A DNA stretch of 64,000 bases from the NCBI RefSeq assembly GCF_014836595.1, contig NZ_JACSQO010000001.1, positions 682,001 to 746,000 on the forward strand, in the 5' to 3' direction. This DNA is from Psychrobacillus faecigallinarum (GTDB taxonomy: Bacteria > Bacillota > Bacilli > Bacillales_A > Planococcaceae). A program made the translations under genes and the position numbers. Below, piece by piece: positions 8,844-16,645 of this stretch. Numbering within the stretch: the stretch's first letter is position 1; each line of letters opens with the position of its first letter. The notes beneath the pieces are model-generated. The model ran no database searches. It saw only the letters and a list, made by a program, of their open reading frames with translations, and had not been told where the DNA came from.

Positions 8844-9545
8844 TCAATTTTTACACGCTTCAATAAATTTTTTAAAAATGGCAATGGATGGGGCATCTTC
8901 TTTATTTACCAAGCATTCTGGATGCCACTGTAAACCTAATACAAAAGGATGATTTTCACTTTCAAATGCTTCTATAATTCCATCACTAGCTAAACCCGAA
9001 ATTTTGTATCCCTTAGGAACTTCTCGTACAGCCTGATGGTGAAAGCTGTTTACTTTTATGCGATTTTCTCCAATTATTTGCTTCAGAACTGTTCCTTCAT
9101 TGACCTGCACATAGTGTGAGGCGTGAGTTCTTGTTGCTTTTTGATCGTGCTGCAGGAGATCTACTTTCACCTGATCGTATATATCCTGATACATATCACC
9201 GCCAGCAGCTATGCTTAGGATTTGAGCCCCTCTACAAATTCCTAAGATTGGTTTATTTTGCTCAAGCATCTTTTTAATCAGAGCTATTTCAAATTCATCC
9301 CGTTCTGGTACGATATTTCCTAGACCTCTATGGGGCTCTTCGCCAAAAAGAGTTGGGTCAATATCTCCGCCACCTGTTAATAGTAGTCCATCTATTAAAT
9401 TTGAAATAGACTCAATGACATCGATCTCCATATTTGGTAACACAATAGGGACGCCACCGAATCTTGCAATCGCATGAATATTGTCGGTCGGTACAGAAAG
9501 TACAAGATCCGTTAAATTCGAGGAAACACCAATGACTGGTTTCAT
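8844..9545 (-). CDS. Gamma-glutamyl hydrolase, peptidase C26 / PuuD-like
   Basis: 233 residues of a class I glutamine amidotransferase fold. The nucleophile cysteine sits in GICRGAQ (about residue 105), the catalytic His-Glu in LQWHPE near residue 210, and GGGDIDPTLFGEEPH is the substrate-loop signature of the gamma-glutamyl-GABA hydrolase group. It should hydrolyse a gamma-glutamyl amide in the cytoplasm; the natural substrate is not given by sequence. AAGGAGG 6 bases before ATG 9545. It follows a dipeptidase gene by 70 bases on the same strand, suggesting joint action on glutamyl peptides. Confidence 0.87.
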   Translation of the reverse strand: MKPVIGVSSNLTDLVLSVPTDNIHAIARFGGVPIVLPNMEIDVIESISNLIDGLLLTGGGDIDPTLFGEEPHRGLGNIVPERDEFEIALIKKMLEQNKPILGICRGAQILSIAAGGDMYQDIYDQVKVDLLQHDQKATRTHASHYVQVNEGTVLKQIIGENRIKVNSFHHQAVREVPKGYKISGLASDGIIEAFESENHPFVLGLQWHPECLVNKEDAPSIAIFKKFIEACKN

Positions 9546-9615
9546 AGAAACCTCCTTAAAATTTTCCTATAATTATACAATAAATATAAATATAGCGAAT
9601 AATGTAAAATGACTA

Positions 9616-10572
9616 TTAATTCTTCTGTAAAACAGGTAAATTCATAAAGTTTTTGTAAGCAAATCCCTGTACCTCTTCTTCTGAATAGCATTTCAATAAC
9701 TCATTTATCAAAACTGGGAAATCAGAGGATTTGTGAAGACCATTTGTATAGAAATCCATGCCATCAAAATCAGAGCCTAATCCAATTCGCTTAACTCCTC
9801 CCAACGAACATAGATGATCAATATGCTTGATGAGATCAGATATTTCGGCTGTGTCCTTACCATTAATAAAAGGAGGATAAAAAACGACATGGATATGCCC
9901 ACCCTTATCAAACATTGCTTTTATTTGTTCATCATTTAAATTTCTTGGATGTTCACATAGATTACTTGTATTCGAGTGAGAAGCAAATGGAAAATTTGCT
10001 AGATTCATCACATCCCAAAATCCTTTTTCACTTAGATGCGACACATCTGTTAAAACTTTATGCTCATTGTTTAAGAGCACAACCTCCTTACCAAGTAGCG
10101 TTAGTCCTCCTCCTCTTGGCTCTCCTGCTCCATCTGCGCATAAATTGGCATTATTCCACGTTAATCCAATGGAAAGCACACCGAGCCTATATAAATGACG
10201 CAGCTTCATCAGATCGTTCCCAAACGCATCTGCTCCCTCTAATGCTAAAATGGCACCAATCTCTCCATCCTTTAACTTTCCTAAGTCCTCCCACTTTTTT
10301 ATATGCTTCATCCTTGGATTTTTTCCCAACACTTCCGTATAGAACAAATCGATTTGCTCTAAAGCATGTGCCCATTTCTGATCATCTGGTATATTCGGGT
10401 AAATAAAAACGGCAAAAAATTGCGCAAGGACATTTCCCTCTGACAATCGCTCAACGTTTGTTTCTATTTCAGGAGCATCCGTAAAGGTAAGGGGATTTAC
10501 TTGATAAACTCTTCCTCGTTTGGCTAACTGTAGCTTCAACAGTGCATCACAATGCGTATCAATTATCTTCAT
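9616..10572 (-). CDS. Membrane/renal-type dipeptidase, peptidase M19
   Basis: 318 residues, a zinc dipeptidase of amidohydrolase fold. IDTHCDALLKL at the N-terminus gives the first zinc ligands, LALEGADAF the bridging glutamate, SHLSEKGFWDV and FASHSN the histidines, and GLGSDFDG the closing aspartate. No signal peptide, so it should be cytoplasmic. The family cleaves L,D- and L,L-dipeptides; with a C26 gamma-glutamyl hydrolase next and an S12 hydrolase before it, recycling of wall-derived peptides is a reasonable inference. The start is supported by AAAGGAA before the ATG. Confidence 0.88.
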   Translation of the reverse strand: MKIIDTHCDALLKLQLAKRGRVYQVNPLTFTDAPEIETNVERLSEGNVLAQFFAVFIYPNIPDDQKWAHALEQIDLFYTEVLGKNPRMKHIKKWEDLGKLKDGEIGAILALEGADAFGNDLMKLRHLYRLGVLSIGLTWNNANLCADGAGEPRGGGLTLLGKEVVLLNNEHKVLTDVSHLSEKGFWDVMNLANFPFASHSNTSNLCEHPRNLNDEQIKAMFDKGGHIHVVFYPPFINGKDTAEISDLIKHIDHLCSLGGVKRIGLGSDFDGMDFYTNGLHKSSDFPVLINELLKCYSEEEVQGFAYKNFMNLPVLQKN

Positions 10573-10692
10573 TTTTTCATTTCCTTTCCCGAGCGAGTTG
10601 CTTCTTATTTATTCTCATAATGGAGAGAGTTGCCTCTATAATCGGACCGCTCGCTATCATAAGCAGACACTACAATCTTAATAGGACAAATT

Positions 10693-12114
10693 TTAAGCGT
10701 AACTTTTAAATATTTGACGAGAGCTATAAAAAATACGATTTATTTCCCCGTTATCGTCTTTTAAAAACTCGATTAGATTTTCTTGGTCCTCCAACGTACC
10801 GATAAATAAATTACCCTCTATAAATCGGAGAGGATTATTGCCTGCATTAGATATAATAGCCAAACTGCCATCCACAATGTCTACATTAACCTTCATACCT
10901 TCACCAGATACGAACTTTCCTCTGTATTTTTGAAGCTTTTCTAAAGGCAAATCTTTGGTTGTAAACTGAATATGCTTTGCAGTTGGCGCCCTACTCTCCA
11001 GCACATTTAATGCTCCTAGGAAAAGCTTGTCAGATGGGACATCCGCTAAACTACTTAATAGCACACCAGAAATTCCTTTGTCGGGTAAGATACCCATAAA
11101 AGAAGATACTCCCTTCAATCCACCACCATGATTAATAAAGGCTGTTCCAAAATAGTCAGGAACCACACGTAGTCCATAACCATAAAAGCGTCCTTTTTCA
11201 AACTCCACATGAGGGTAGATCATCTGCTCTACACTTTGCTCTTGAAGGATTCTCTTATCCCCAGCCATGCCTTTGTTTAGAAAAATATTCAAATACTTAA
11301 GTATGTCATTTTGAGTGGATTTCAAATAACCTGCTGCTCTCATAGAAGGCGCATCCCACCATAGGGGAGCCTCATAAACTTCTAGTCCCTTAGAGGTATG
11401 CCTAGACATATATAAGCTCGTTACATTATCTTTTTCTTTTATTTTTGATAGGTCAAAAAAGCTATTATCCATTTGAATCGGCTGTAAAATATGTTCTATA
11501 ATATAGTCCTCATAGGTTTGTCCACTGACACGATTAATGATAATCCCAAGCAGCCCATAGCAATCATTAGAGTAGCTAAACTCCATGCCTGGTTCTCCAA
11601 GCAATTGAAAATCTTGATTAGAGATGTAAGAGATTAGCTCTTCGTACGTATCAATAGCCGCCTCCGGATTATTTACTAAATCCAGCCCATAATCCTTGGC
11701 CGACGGATCTTGGTCAATGCTTCGCTTCCTAGCATAAACATGAGTTGCAATAGGGGGTAGCCCTGAGGTATGGGTCATTAGATGGTGAATCGTGATTTTC
11801 TTTGTTTTCTTTTCATCCTTGGTCTTAAATTCAGGGAGATACTTTACAATTTCATCATGAACAGATAGTTTTCCAGCCTCCTGAAGCTGCATAATCGCAA
11901 CACAGGTAAAGGATTTTGTCATAGAGGCTATCCCAAATACAGTATCAGCATTGATTGGGAGAAGATTCTCGACATTTCTGTATCCAAATGCTTTTTCATA
12001 TATTCGTTTGTTGGTTTGGTTAAAAGCAATTCCCACTCCAGGGATCAAATGCTCTTCTATTAAATCATTCGCATATTGCTCGAAAAGATCCATCTTTTCA
12101 ATTTTGTTTACCAT
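10693..12114 (-). CDS. Serine hydrolase of the beta-lactamase/S12 family
   Basis: 473 residues. The active-site serine is in SMTKSF (SxxK, about residues 68-71), the tyrosine in YSN (FSYSNDCYG, about residue 181), and NHGGG near residue 330 replaces the KTG box, as in esterases and D-aminopeptidases of this family. A C-terminal extension of about 110 residues looks like the beta-barrel often found in these proteins. No signal peptide. AGGGGGA before ATG 12114. First gene of the run with M19 and C26 peptidases. Substrate unknown; a beta-lactamase role is unlikely given the missing KTG and the cytoplasmic location. Confidence 0.82.
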   Translation of the reverse strand: MVNKIEKMDLFEQYANDLIEEHLIPGVGIAFNQTNKRIYEKAFGYRNVENLLPINADTVFGIASMTKSFTCVAIMQLQEAGKLSVHDEIVKYLPEFKTKDEKKTKKITIHHLMTHTSGLPPIATHVYARKRSIDQDPSAKDYGLDLVNNPEAAIDTYEELISYISNQDFQLLGEPGMEFSYSNDCYGLLGIIINRVSGQTYEDYIIEHILQPIQMDNSFFDLSKIKEKDNVTSLYMSRHTSKGLEVYEAPLWWDAPSMRAAGYLKSTQNDILKYLNIFLNKGMAGDKRILQEQSVEQMIYPHVEFEKGRFYGYGLRVVPDYFGTAFINHGGGLKGVSSFMGILPDKGISGVLLSSLADVPSDKLFLGALNVLESRAPTAKHIQFTTKDLPLEKLQKYRGKFVSGEGMKVNVDIVDGSLAIISNAGNNPLRFIEGNLFIGTLEDQENLIEFLKDDNGEINRIFYSSRQIFKSYA

Positions 12115-12317
12115 TCTGAAGTCCCCCTTTATTAGCTAGCACATTTAAGCTTGTCCATTCTCTTGGAAATATTTTAGCATAATACTATCTTCAAAAGACT
12201 AAATTTTTAGAAAATAAAAATAATATTTTGCTATATCCGTTTGAAAACATAGGACTCTTCATCTCAAATAAGGCAATCGTCCAAAAATATATATGAAGTA
12301 CAAGGATAAGCTAGAAC

Positions 12318-13271
12318 TCAATCCTCTTGTTGATCTAGCTTATCGTAATACCGTTGTAGAAACCCTTTAAAAATAGAAGCCAGCACTTGTTGAAACAACA
12401 TCCCAAGAACTACTGGTATGGCTACGGCTGGTTGGAAATACGTAGTTGCTAGCACTACACCGGCACTAATATTGCGCATTCCTCCCGTAAAGGTCATCGC
12501 GATAACGGTAACTTTTTCTTGTTTTAATAGCTTTCCAGCTAGAAAGGAAAAGACATAGCCTAATATGGAAATAATAATTACTACTATTCCAAGTCCTATT
12601 AACCTATAGTTCTCCTCCAATAAATACGGAGCAACAACTGCACCATTTAGCATGACTACAATACTCATCCCTAATTTCGAAAATGGTGATAGCCTGGCAC
12701 TTAAAATGTCTACTACCTTCCCCTTGGTCACCTGGTTTAAAATCATCCCTGCAATAGATGGGATAACTATAGTCCAAAGTAAACCAAGCATCATACCCAC
12801 TGCATTAATTTCCACAGTTCCTCCTACAAGGAGGTCTAGCGTTAGAGGAACAATAACTGGAGAAAGAAGTGCACCTATTAAAATTATAGTCAGTGCTAGC
12901 ACATTGTTTCCCTTTGAAATTGCAACCCATACAAAGCTCGTAATTCCAGTAGGAATCGCCATGGCTAAGACCATCCCTGTTATAGTTAGGGTTTCTCCCG
13001 GGAACATAAGATGACCGATTCCAAGTGAGACTAGTGGCATGATAATATGCAAAATAGTTAATGTAACAAATATTGGTAACGGGTGTAAAACAGCATCTTT
13101 AAACGAAGCAAAGTTTGAATTTAAACTTCCGGCAAAGGTCATGAACGCGAAAATCCAAGGTATTAACCAAGCAAAATCTACAATATAGTCAGAGATCAGT
13201 ACGCCGATAACAACACTTATTGGAATAAAATACGCCATCGTCTTCTCAAGAAATTTATTTATGTGGAACAT
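12318..13271 (-). CDS. Bile acid:sodium symporter family (BASS) transporter
   Basis: 317 residues with about nine to ten transmembrane helices. The sequence has the family's polar crossing segments, such as AIPTGITSFVWVA and FTGGMRNISAGVVLA, expected to build the sodium site. In bacteria the family carries organic anions such as pantoate or keto acids; bile acid is not implied. The start is ATG 13271, because GGGGAGGG lies 9 bases before it; the longer frame would begin at 13289 inside that ribosome site. Confidence 0.82.
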   Translation of the reverse strand: MFHINKFLEKTMAYFIPISVVIGVLISDYIVDFAWLIPWIFAFMTFAGSLNSNFASFKDAVLHPLPIFVTLTILHIIMPLVSLGIGHLMFPGETLTITGMVLAMAIPTGITSFVWVAISKGNNVLALTIILIGALLSPVIVPLTLDLLVGGTVEINAVGMMLGLLWTIVIPSIAGMILNQVTKGKVVDILSARLSPFSKLGMSIVVMLNGAVVAPYLLEENYRLIGLGIVVIIISILGYVFSFLAGKLLKQEKVTVIAMTFTGGMRNISAGVVLATTYFQPAVAIPVVLGMLFQQVLASIFKGFLQRYYDKLDQQED

Positions 13272-13381
13272 GATTGCAGCCCTCCCCATCTATCTTTTAT
13301 GTATTTCATGAACCTCACACAAAAGAATAACCATATCTATTCTTTCATATATTTATATATCGGTTAAAAAGGGAGGCTTAT

Positions 13382-14191
13382 ATGGGATATTATATAAAGG
13401 TTGAAAAAGGTGTGAATATTTACATAGAGGATGTCAATCCTTCCGCTAATAAAACCATCTTATTCATTCATGGATGGCCAGCTAATCATCAAATGTTTGA
13501 ATATCAATTCAACCAACTCCCTGTACTAGGATATCGTTGCATCGGCGTTGACTTGCGCGGCTTTGGAAAATCCTCCAATCCATGGAGTAGCTACTCGTAC
13601 GATCGGATGGCAGACGACATTCGAGTTATTATAGACACCCTTCAGCTAGAAAGTATTACTCTAATCGGTCATTCGATGGGGGGAGCGGTAGCTATCCGTT
13701 ATATGTCCCGTTATAAAGGACACCAAGTAAATAAACTTACTCTTGCTGGTGCAGCAGCCCCGGTTTTCACAATGCAGCCCGACTTCCCTTATGGCACCTC
13801 AGTGGAAGTAGTAAATGAATTATTAAACAAGACTAATAGTGATAGACCTAGGATGGTACAGGATTTTAGTGACATCTTCTTTCAAAGTTACTTAAGCGAA
13901 AGTTTCCAACATTGGTTTCAAAGTCTATGCCTAACCGCTTCCGGACACGCAACAGCGAAGTGTCTTGAAACGTTACGAGACGAAGACTTAAGGAGAGATC
14001 TCCCTGGGATTCAAGTACCAACACTCATCCTTCATGGTAAATGGGATAAAATTTGTCCCTATGTGCTAGGTGAACTCATGCATGTCTATATTAAAGACTC
14101 TACATTAGTGTCATTTGAATATAGCGGTCATGGATTGTTTTACGAGGAAAAAGAGAAATTTAACGAAGAAATTGCAAAGTTTATAGACTAA
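13382..14191 (+). CDS. Alpha/beta hydrolase
   Basis: 269 residues with the canonical fold. The oxyanion motif is HGWPAN (about residue 30). The nucleophile serine is in GHSMGG (about residue 99), the acid in HGKWDKICP (about residue 219), the histidine in YSGHGLFYEE (about residue 249). Among relatives it is closest in pattern to non-haem chloroperoxidase-type esterases. GGGAGG before the ATG. It is followed after 20 bases by the zinc-ribbon membrane protein, so the two are probably co-transcribed. Confidence 0.87.
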   Translation: MGYYIKVEKGVNIYIEDVNPSANKTILFIHGWPANHQMFEYQFNQLPVLGYRCIGVDLRGFGKSSNPWSSYSYDRMADDIRVIIDTLQLESITLIGHSMGGAVAIRYMSRYKGHQVNKLTLAGAAAPVFTMQPDFPYGTSVEVVNELLNKTNSDRPRMVQDFSDIFFQSYLSESFQHWFQSLCLTASGHATAKCLETLRDEDLRRDLPGIQVPTLILHGKWDKICPYVLGELMHVYIKDSTLVSFEYSGHGLFYEEKEKFNEEIAKFID

Positions 14192-14211
14192 AATCAAATA
14201 GGAGGAAAAAG

Positions 14212-14976
14212 ATGATATGTCCAAATTGTAGTCATGATCAAGTGGTAGGGAATTATTGCTCAGGTTGTGGTAATTATTTGTTAAGACATCAAAGAGAGGC
14301 TGTCAAGGAATCGGTAATCGCTACAAGCATTCCCTCAGTCGCAGCAAAAGACCACTTAGCCTCTTTAAAGAATTATGCAAGGCAATATAGTAGCTACTTT
14401 ATTCGCCAGTTAAAAAGCCCTTCGCATGCATTCAGCAAAGGGGAAGGTGACTACTCAAATGCAGTTGTCAGTATTCTATTATTTGTAGCTCTTTTTTGTA
14501 TATCTATTTATTTATTTACAATCAATCAACATTGGAGTAATCCACCGAGCTTCCTATCGTCATTTACAGAAATGTATTTCGTCACCATTATTTTAGTAGT
14601 GATAGCGGTCCTTTCGATATTTTTTATTAATACTATTTTTGGACCGCAGCATTCTTTTAAGAGTATTATCAGCTTTTATGGTGGGCAGTTACCAATTTTA
14701 TTAATAGGTGCAACGCTATCCCTTATCCTTATGTTTTTAAAATCATTTTCCTTTGGAAATGGGATTCTTACTATTTGTTTAATTTTGGCTATATTATTTA
14801 TACCCCTTTATATCATTAGCGCTATATTGACGAGCAAACAAGAAAGCTTTGAACCATTGTATGGATTCCTTTTATATATTGTTCTTTTCTTTATGCTTAT
14901 GCTAATGATTACTATGATGATTGGCAATCTGACCATTAATAGCTATGTACAAAATTTAACTTATTTGTTGAAGTAG
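14212..14976 (+). CDS. Zinc-ribbon membrane protein (YIP1-like)
   Basis: 254 residues. The N-terminus is a C4 zinc ribbon (Cys3, Cys6, Cys16, Cys19: CPNC and CSGC). After a soluble linker come about five to six transmembrane helices from residue 85, in an arrangement like YIP1/DUF1282 proteins. AGGAGG precedes the ATG by 6 bases. Second gene of an operon with the alpha/beta hydrolase. Function unknown. Confidence 0.8.
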   Translation: MICPNCSHDQVVGNYCSGCGNYLLRHQREAVKESVIATSIPSVAAKDHLASLKNYARQYSSYFIRQLKSPSHAFSKGEGDYSNAVVSILLFVALFCISIYLFTINQHWSNPPSFLSSFTEMYFVTIILVVIAVLSIFFINTIFGPQHSFKSIISFYGGQLPILLIGATLSLILMFLKSFSFGNGILTICLILAILFIPLYIISAILTSKQESFEPLYGFLLYIVLFFMLMLMITMMIGNLTINSYVQNLTYLLK

Positions 14977-15070
14977 CTGCATTGTTTATTCTTTTAAACG
15001 GTTGTTAAATTTTAAGTATGCAATATCAAACTAGCGAAAGGTTTTGCGTAACTGGAGCTAGACTAATATA

Positions 15071-15104
15071 AAAAAGAGAAACCCAAACGGATTTCTCTTT
15101 TTTT
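15071..15104. terminator. Bidirectional terminator between convergent genes
   Basis: Stem AAAAAGAGAAA/TTTCTCTTTTT gives a U run in both directions. It serves the membrane-protein operon (+) and the signal-peptide gene (-). Confidence 0.85.
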
Positions 15105-15107
15105 AAT

Positions 15108-15299
15108 TCACCCAATAGGTGGATGAATGGGAATGGAATTAGAATCATCTGGACTAAAACTGTGACCAATTGGCGGATGAATTGGAATGGATGATACATC
15201 ACTTGCTGCGCTAGATCCAATTGGTGGATGAATCGGTATCAGTGTAATCACTACACCTGCTAGTGTAGCCAAAAACAAAGCCTTTACTGATTTTTTCAT
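15108..15299 (-). CDS. Candidate quorum-sensing prepropeptide with three IPIHPPIG repeats
   Basis: 63 residues. The N-terminus MKKSVKALFLATLAGVVITL is a Sec-type signal segment. The rest holds three exact copies of IPIHPPIG at residues 21-28, 38-45 and 56-63, the last ending at the stop codon. Spacers are short and hydrophilic. The repeats differ at DNA level only at synonymous third positions in five of eight codons, so selection is on the peptide. GAGGAGA lies 8 bases before the ATG. It starts 15 bases after the HTH+TPR regulator on the same strand, the classic receptor-pheromone layout of RRNPP systems (PlcR-PapR, NprR-NprX, Rap-Phr). I infer export, processing to IPIHPPIG or SIPIHPPIG-like peptides, re-import by an oligopeptide permease and binding to the neighbouring receptor. 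Confidence 0.85.
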   Translation of the reverse strand: MKKSVKALFLATLAGVVITLIPIHPPIGSSAASDVSSIPIHPPIGHSFSPDDSNSIPIHPPIG

Positions 15300-15314
15300 G
15301 GTTTACACTCTCCT

Positions 15315-16535
15315 CTATCGATTAGTAAGCTGAACTACCTTTTCAAACTTTCCTTCTTGTCTATAGTAATCTGTCAAAATAACTAAAAATTGATGGTGGG
15401 CCTCTTTAAAATCCTCTACCCTTGCTGTATAAGGTACTAATTTTTCCTCTAAAAAAAGCATAGCCTTTTCCTTTTCGTTATCTAACAATAACAAGTAAAA
15501 GTTTGTGAACAAACGATAATGTAAGACTTTCTGTTTTTTCGTCTCCATTTTCAATAATGTAAAACTCTCCCGGCACTCATCCCATTGTTCCAAACGAAAC
15601 TGGGTTTGTGCCAAATTATATAAACAGAGGAGATAATTTTCCGTATCTTTGGGGATATTCGCGGCACTTTTTTGAAAGTATTCCACAGCTTGCTTGTAAT
15701 CTCCCATACGTTGATGGAGATCACCTATATTATGATAAATTTTTGGAAGCAAATGCTTTTGATTTAGCATCTCTATGCTTCTTAATAAATGATTATATGT
15801 TTCCAAAGCCTCATTAAAAATTTTGGCACGTGAATAGTTTAAAGCCAGTGACATTAGTGTATGAAGGATTCTCTTAAAATTGTATTGATTGCTATAAAAT
15901 TGCAAAGCTTTTTTGCCATAAATAATGGCTAGGCTAGCTTCATCCACATGCCCCTTCACTACTGCAAGATGGTAATAAATTTCGCCTTCAAATGTTCCCA
16001 TTTCTGCTTTATCTTGAATGATTCGCGTTAGCTGCCTGTCTGCCTCTTCATATCTCCCCCTTAACATTAAAATTAAAGCACCAAAGTATAAAAGTAAATA
16101 CTTCTCATATTGGGAAAAATTTTGCCTTTGTGCATGGAGCCATTTTAACTGATAATCTGCTGCTTCTCTGTTATTTATTAATAAATAATAGCGTAATTTG
16201 TAAAGCTCATATAAATAGATAAAGTCCGTAAAAACGATTAATTCTCTATACCCTTCTAGTTGCTTATAAGCATTCTTTGCCTTTTCCTCTTCTAAATAGT
16301 GGATATGACTCAAAAACTCTTTTAATAATTCTAGAATATTCCATTCGTTAGCTTGAACGTCCTGTAAGTCGATGCTTAACCGTTCAAGCAACAAGCGGAT
16401 TGTCTCCACATTTGCTTCCTTGCTATTGTTTTCTATTTTACTGAGATGAGGCACGGAACATATTCCCATGGCAAGACTATTTTGTGTTAACCCTCTTTTT
16501 GTACGATAAAATTTGATCAAAGAGCCAATCCTCAT
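15315..16535 (-). CDS. RRNPP-type peptide-responsive regulator (XRE HTH + TPR), NprR-like
   Basis: 406 residues. Residues 5-60 are a Cro/C1-type helix-turn-helix (GLTQNSLAMGICSVPHLSKIENN), closely patterned on NprR/PlcR N-termini. From about residue 70 to the end the protein is helical with tetratricopeptide repeats; clear ones are NYLLCLYNLAQTQFRL and LPKIYHNIGDLHQRMGDYKQAVEYF. Length agrees with NprR (about 420) more than PlcR (about 285). AGGAGGG before ATG 16535. It is followed by the signal precursor and faces the subtilisin gene across 110 bases. I infer that the apo or peptide-bound form controls the subtilisin and possibly its own operon. Whether it also has an NprR-like second role in sporulation cannot be told. 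Confidence 0.88.
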   Translation of the reverse strand: MRIGSLIKFYRTKRGLTQNSLAMGICSVPHLSKIENNSKEANVETIRLLLERLSIDLQDVQANEWNILELLKEFLSHIHYLEEEKAKNAYKQLEGYRELIVFTDFIYLYELYKLRYYLLINNREAADYQLKWLHAQRQNFSQYEKYLLLYFGALILMLRGRYEEADRQLTRIIQDKAEMGTFEGEIYYHLAVVKGHVDEASLAIIYGKKALQFYSNQYNFKRILHTLMSLALNYSRAKIFNEALETYNHLLRSIEMLNQKHLLPKIYHNIGDLHQRMGDYKQAVEYFQKSAANIPKDTENYLLCLYNLAQTQFRLEQWDECRESFTLLKMETKKQKVLHYRLFTNFYLLLLDNEKEKAMLFLEEKLVPYTARVEDFKEAHHQFLVILTDYYRQEGKFEKVVQLTNR

Positions 16536-16595
16536 GGTATCCCTCCTAATTATTGCAAAATATTATTTCCCAATAAACAAAATATTCAAAACATG

Positions 16596-16616
16596 GTAGT
16601 TTTATTATTGTACTAC
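16596..16616. promoter_or_regulatory. Candidate operator dyad in the regulator/subtilisin divergent region
   Basis: GTAGT and ACTAC are arranged as an inverted repeat with an 11-base spacer, in the 110-base region shared by the receptor gene and the subtilisin gene. The spacer contains TATTAT, a possible -10 for the protease. The placement is what an RRNPP target site would show, but the assignment is an inference from symmetry alone. Confidence 0.35.
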
Positions 16617-16645
16617 AAAACTAAAACGAAAAGGAGTTTTCACAG

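Noticed and set aside
15026..15220. Alternative 64-codon frame overlapping the signal precursor
   Set aside because: No ribosome site; codon choices in the repeats show that selection acts on the IPIHPPIG frame.
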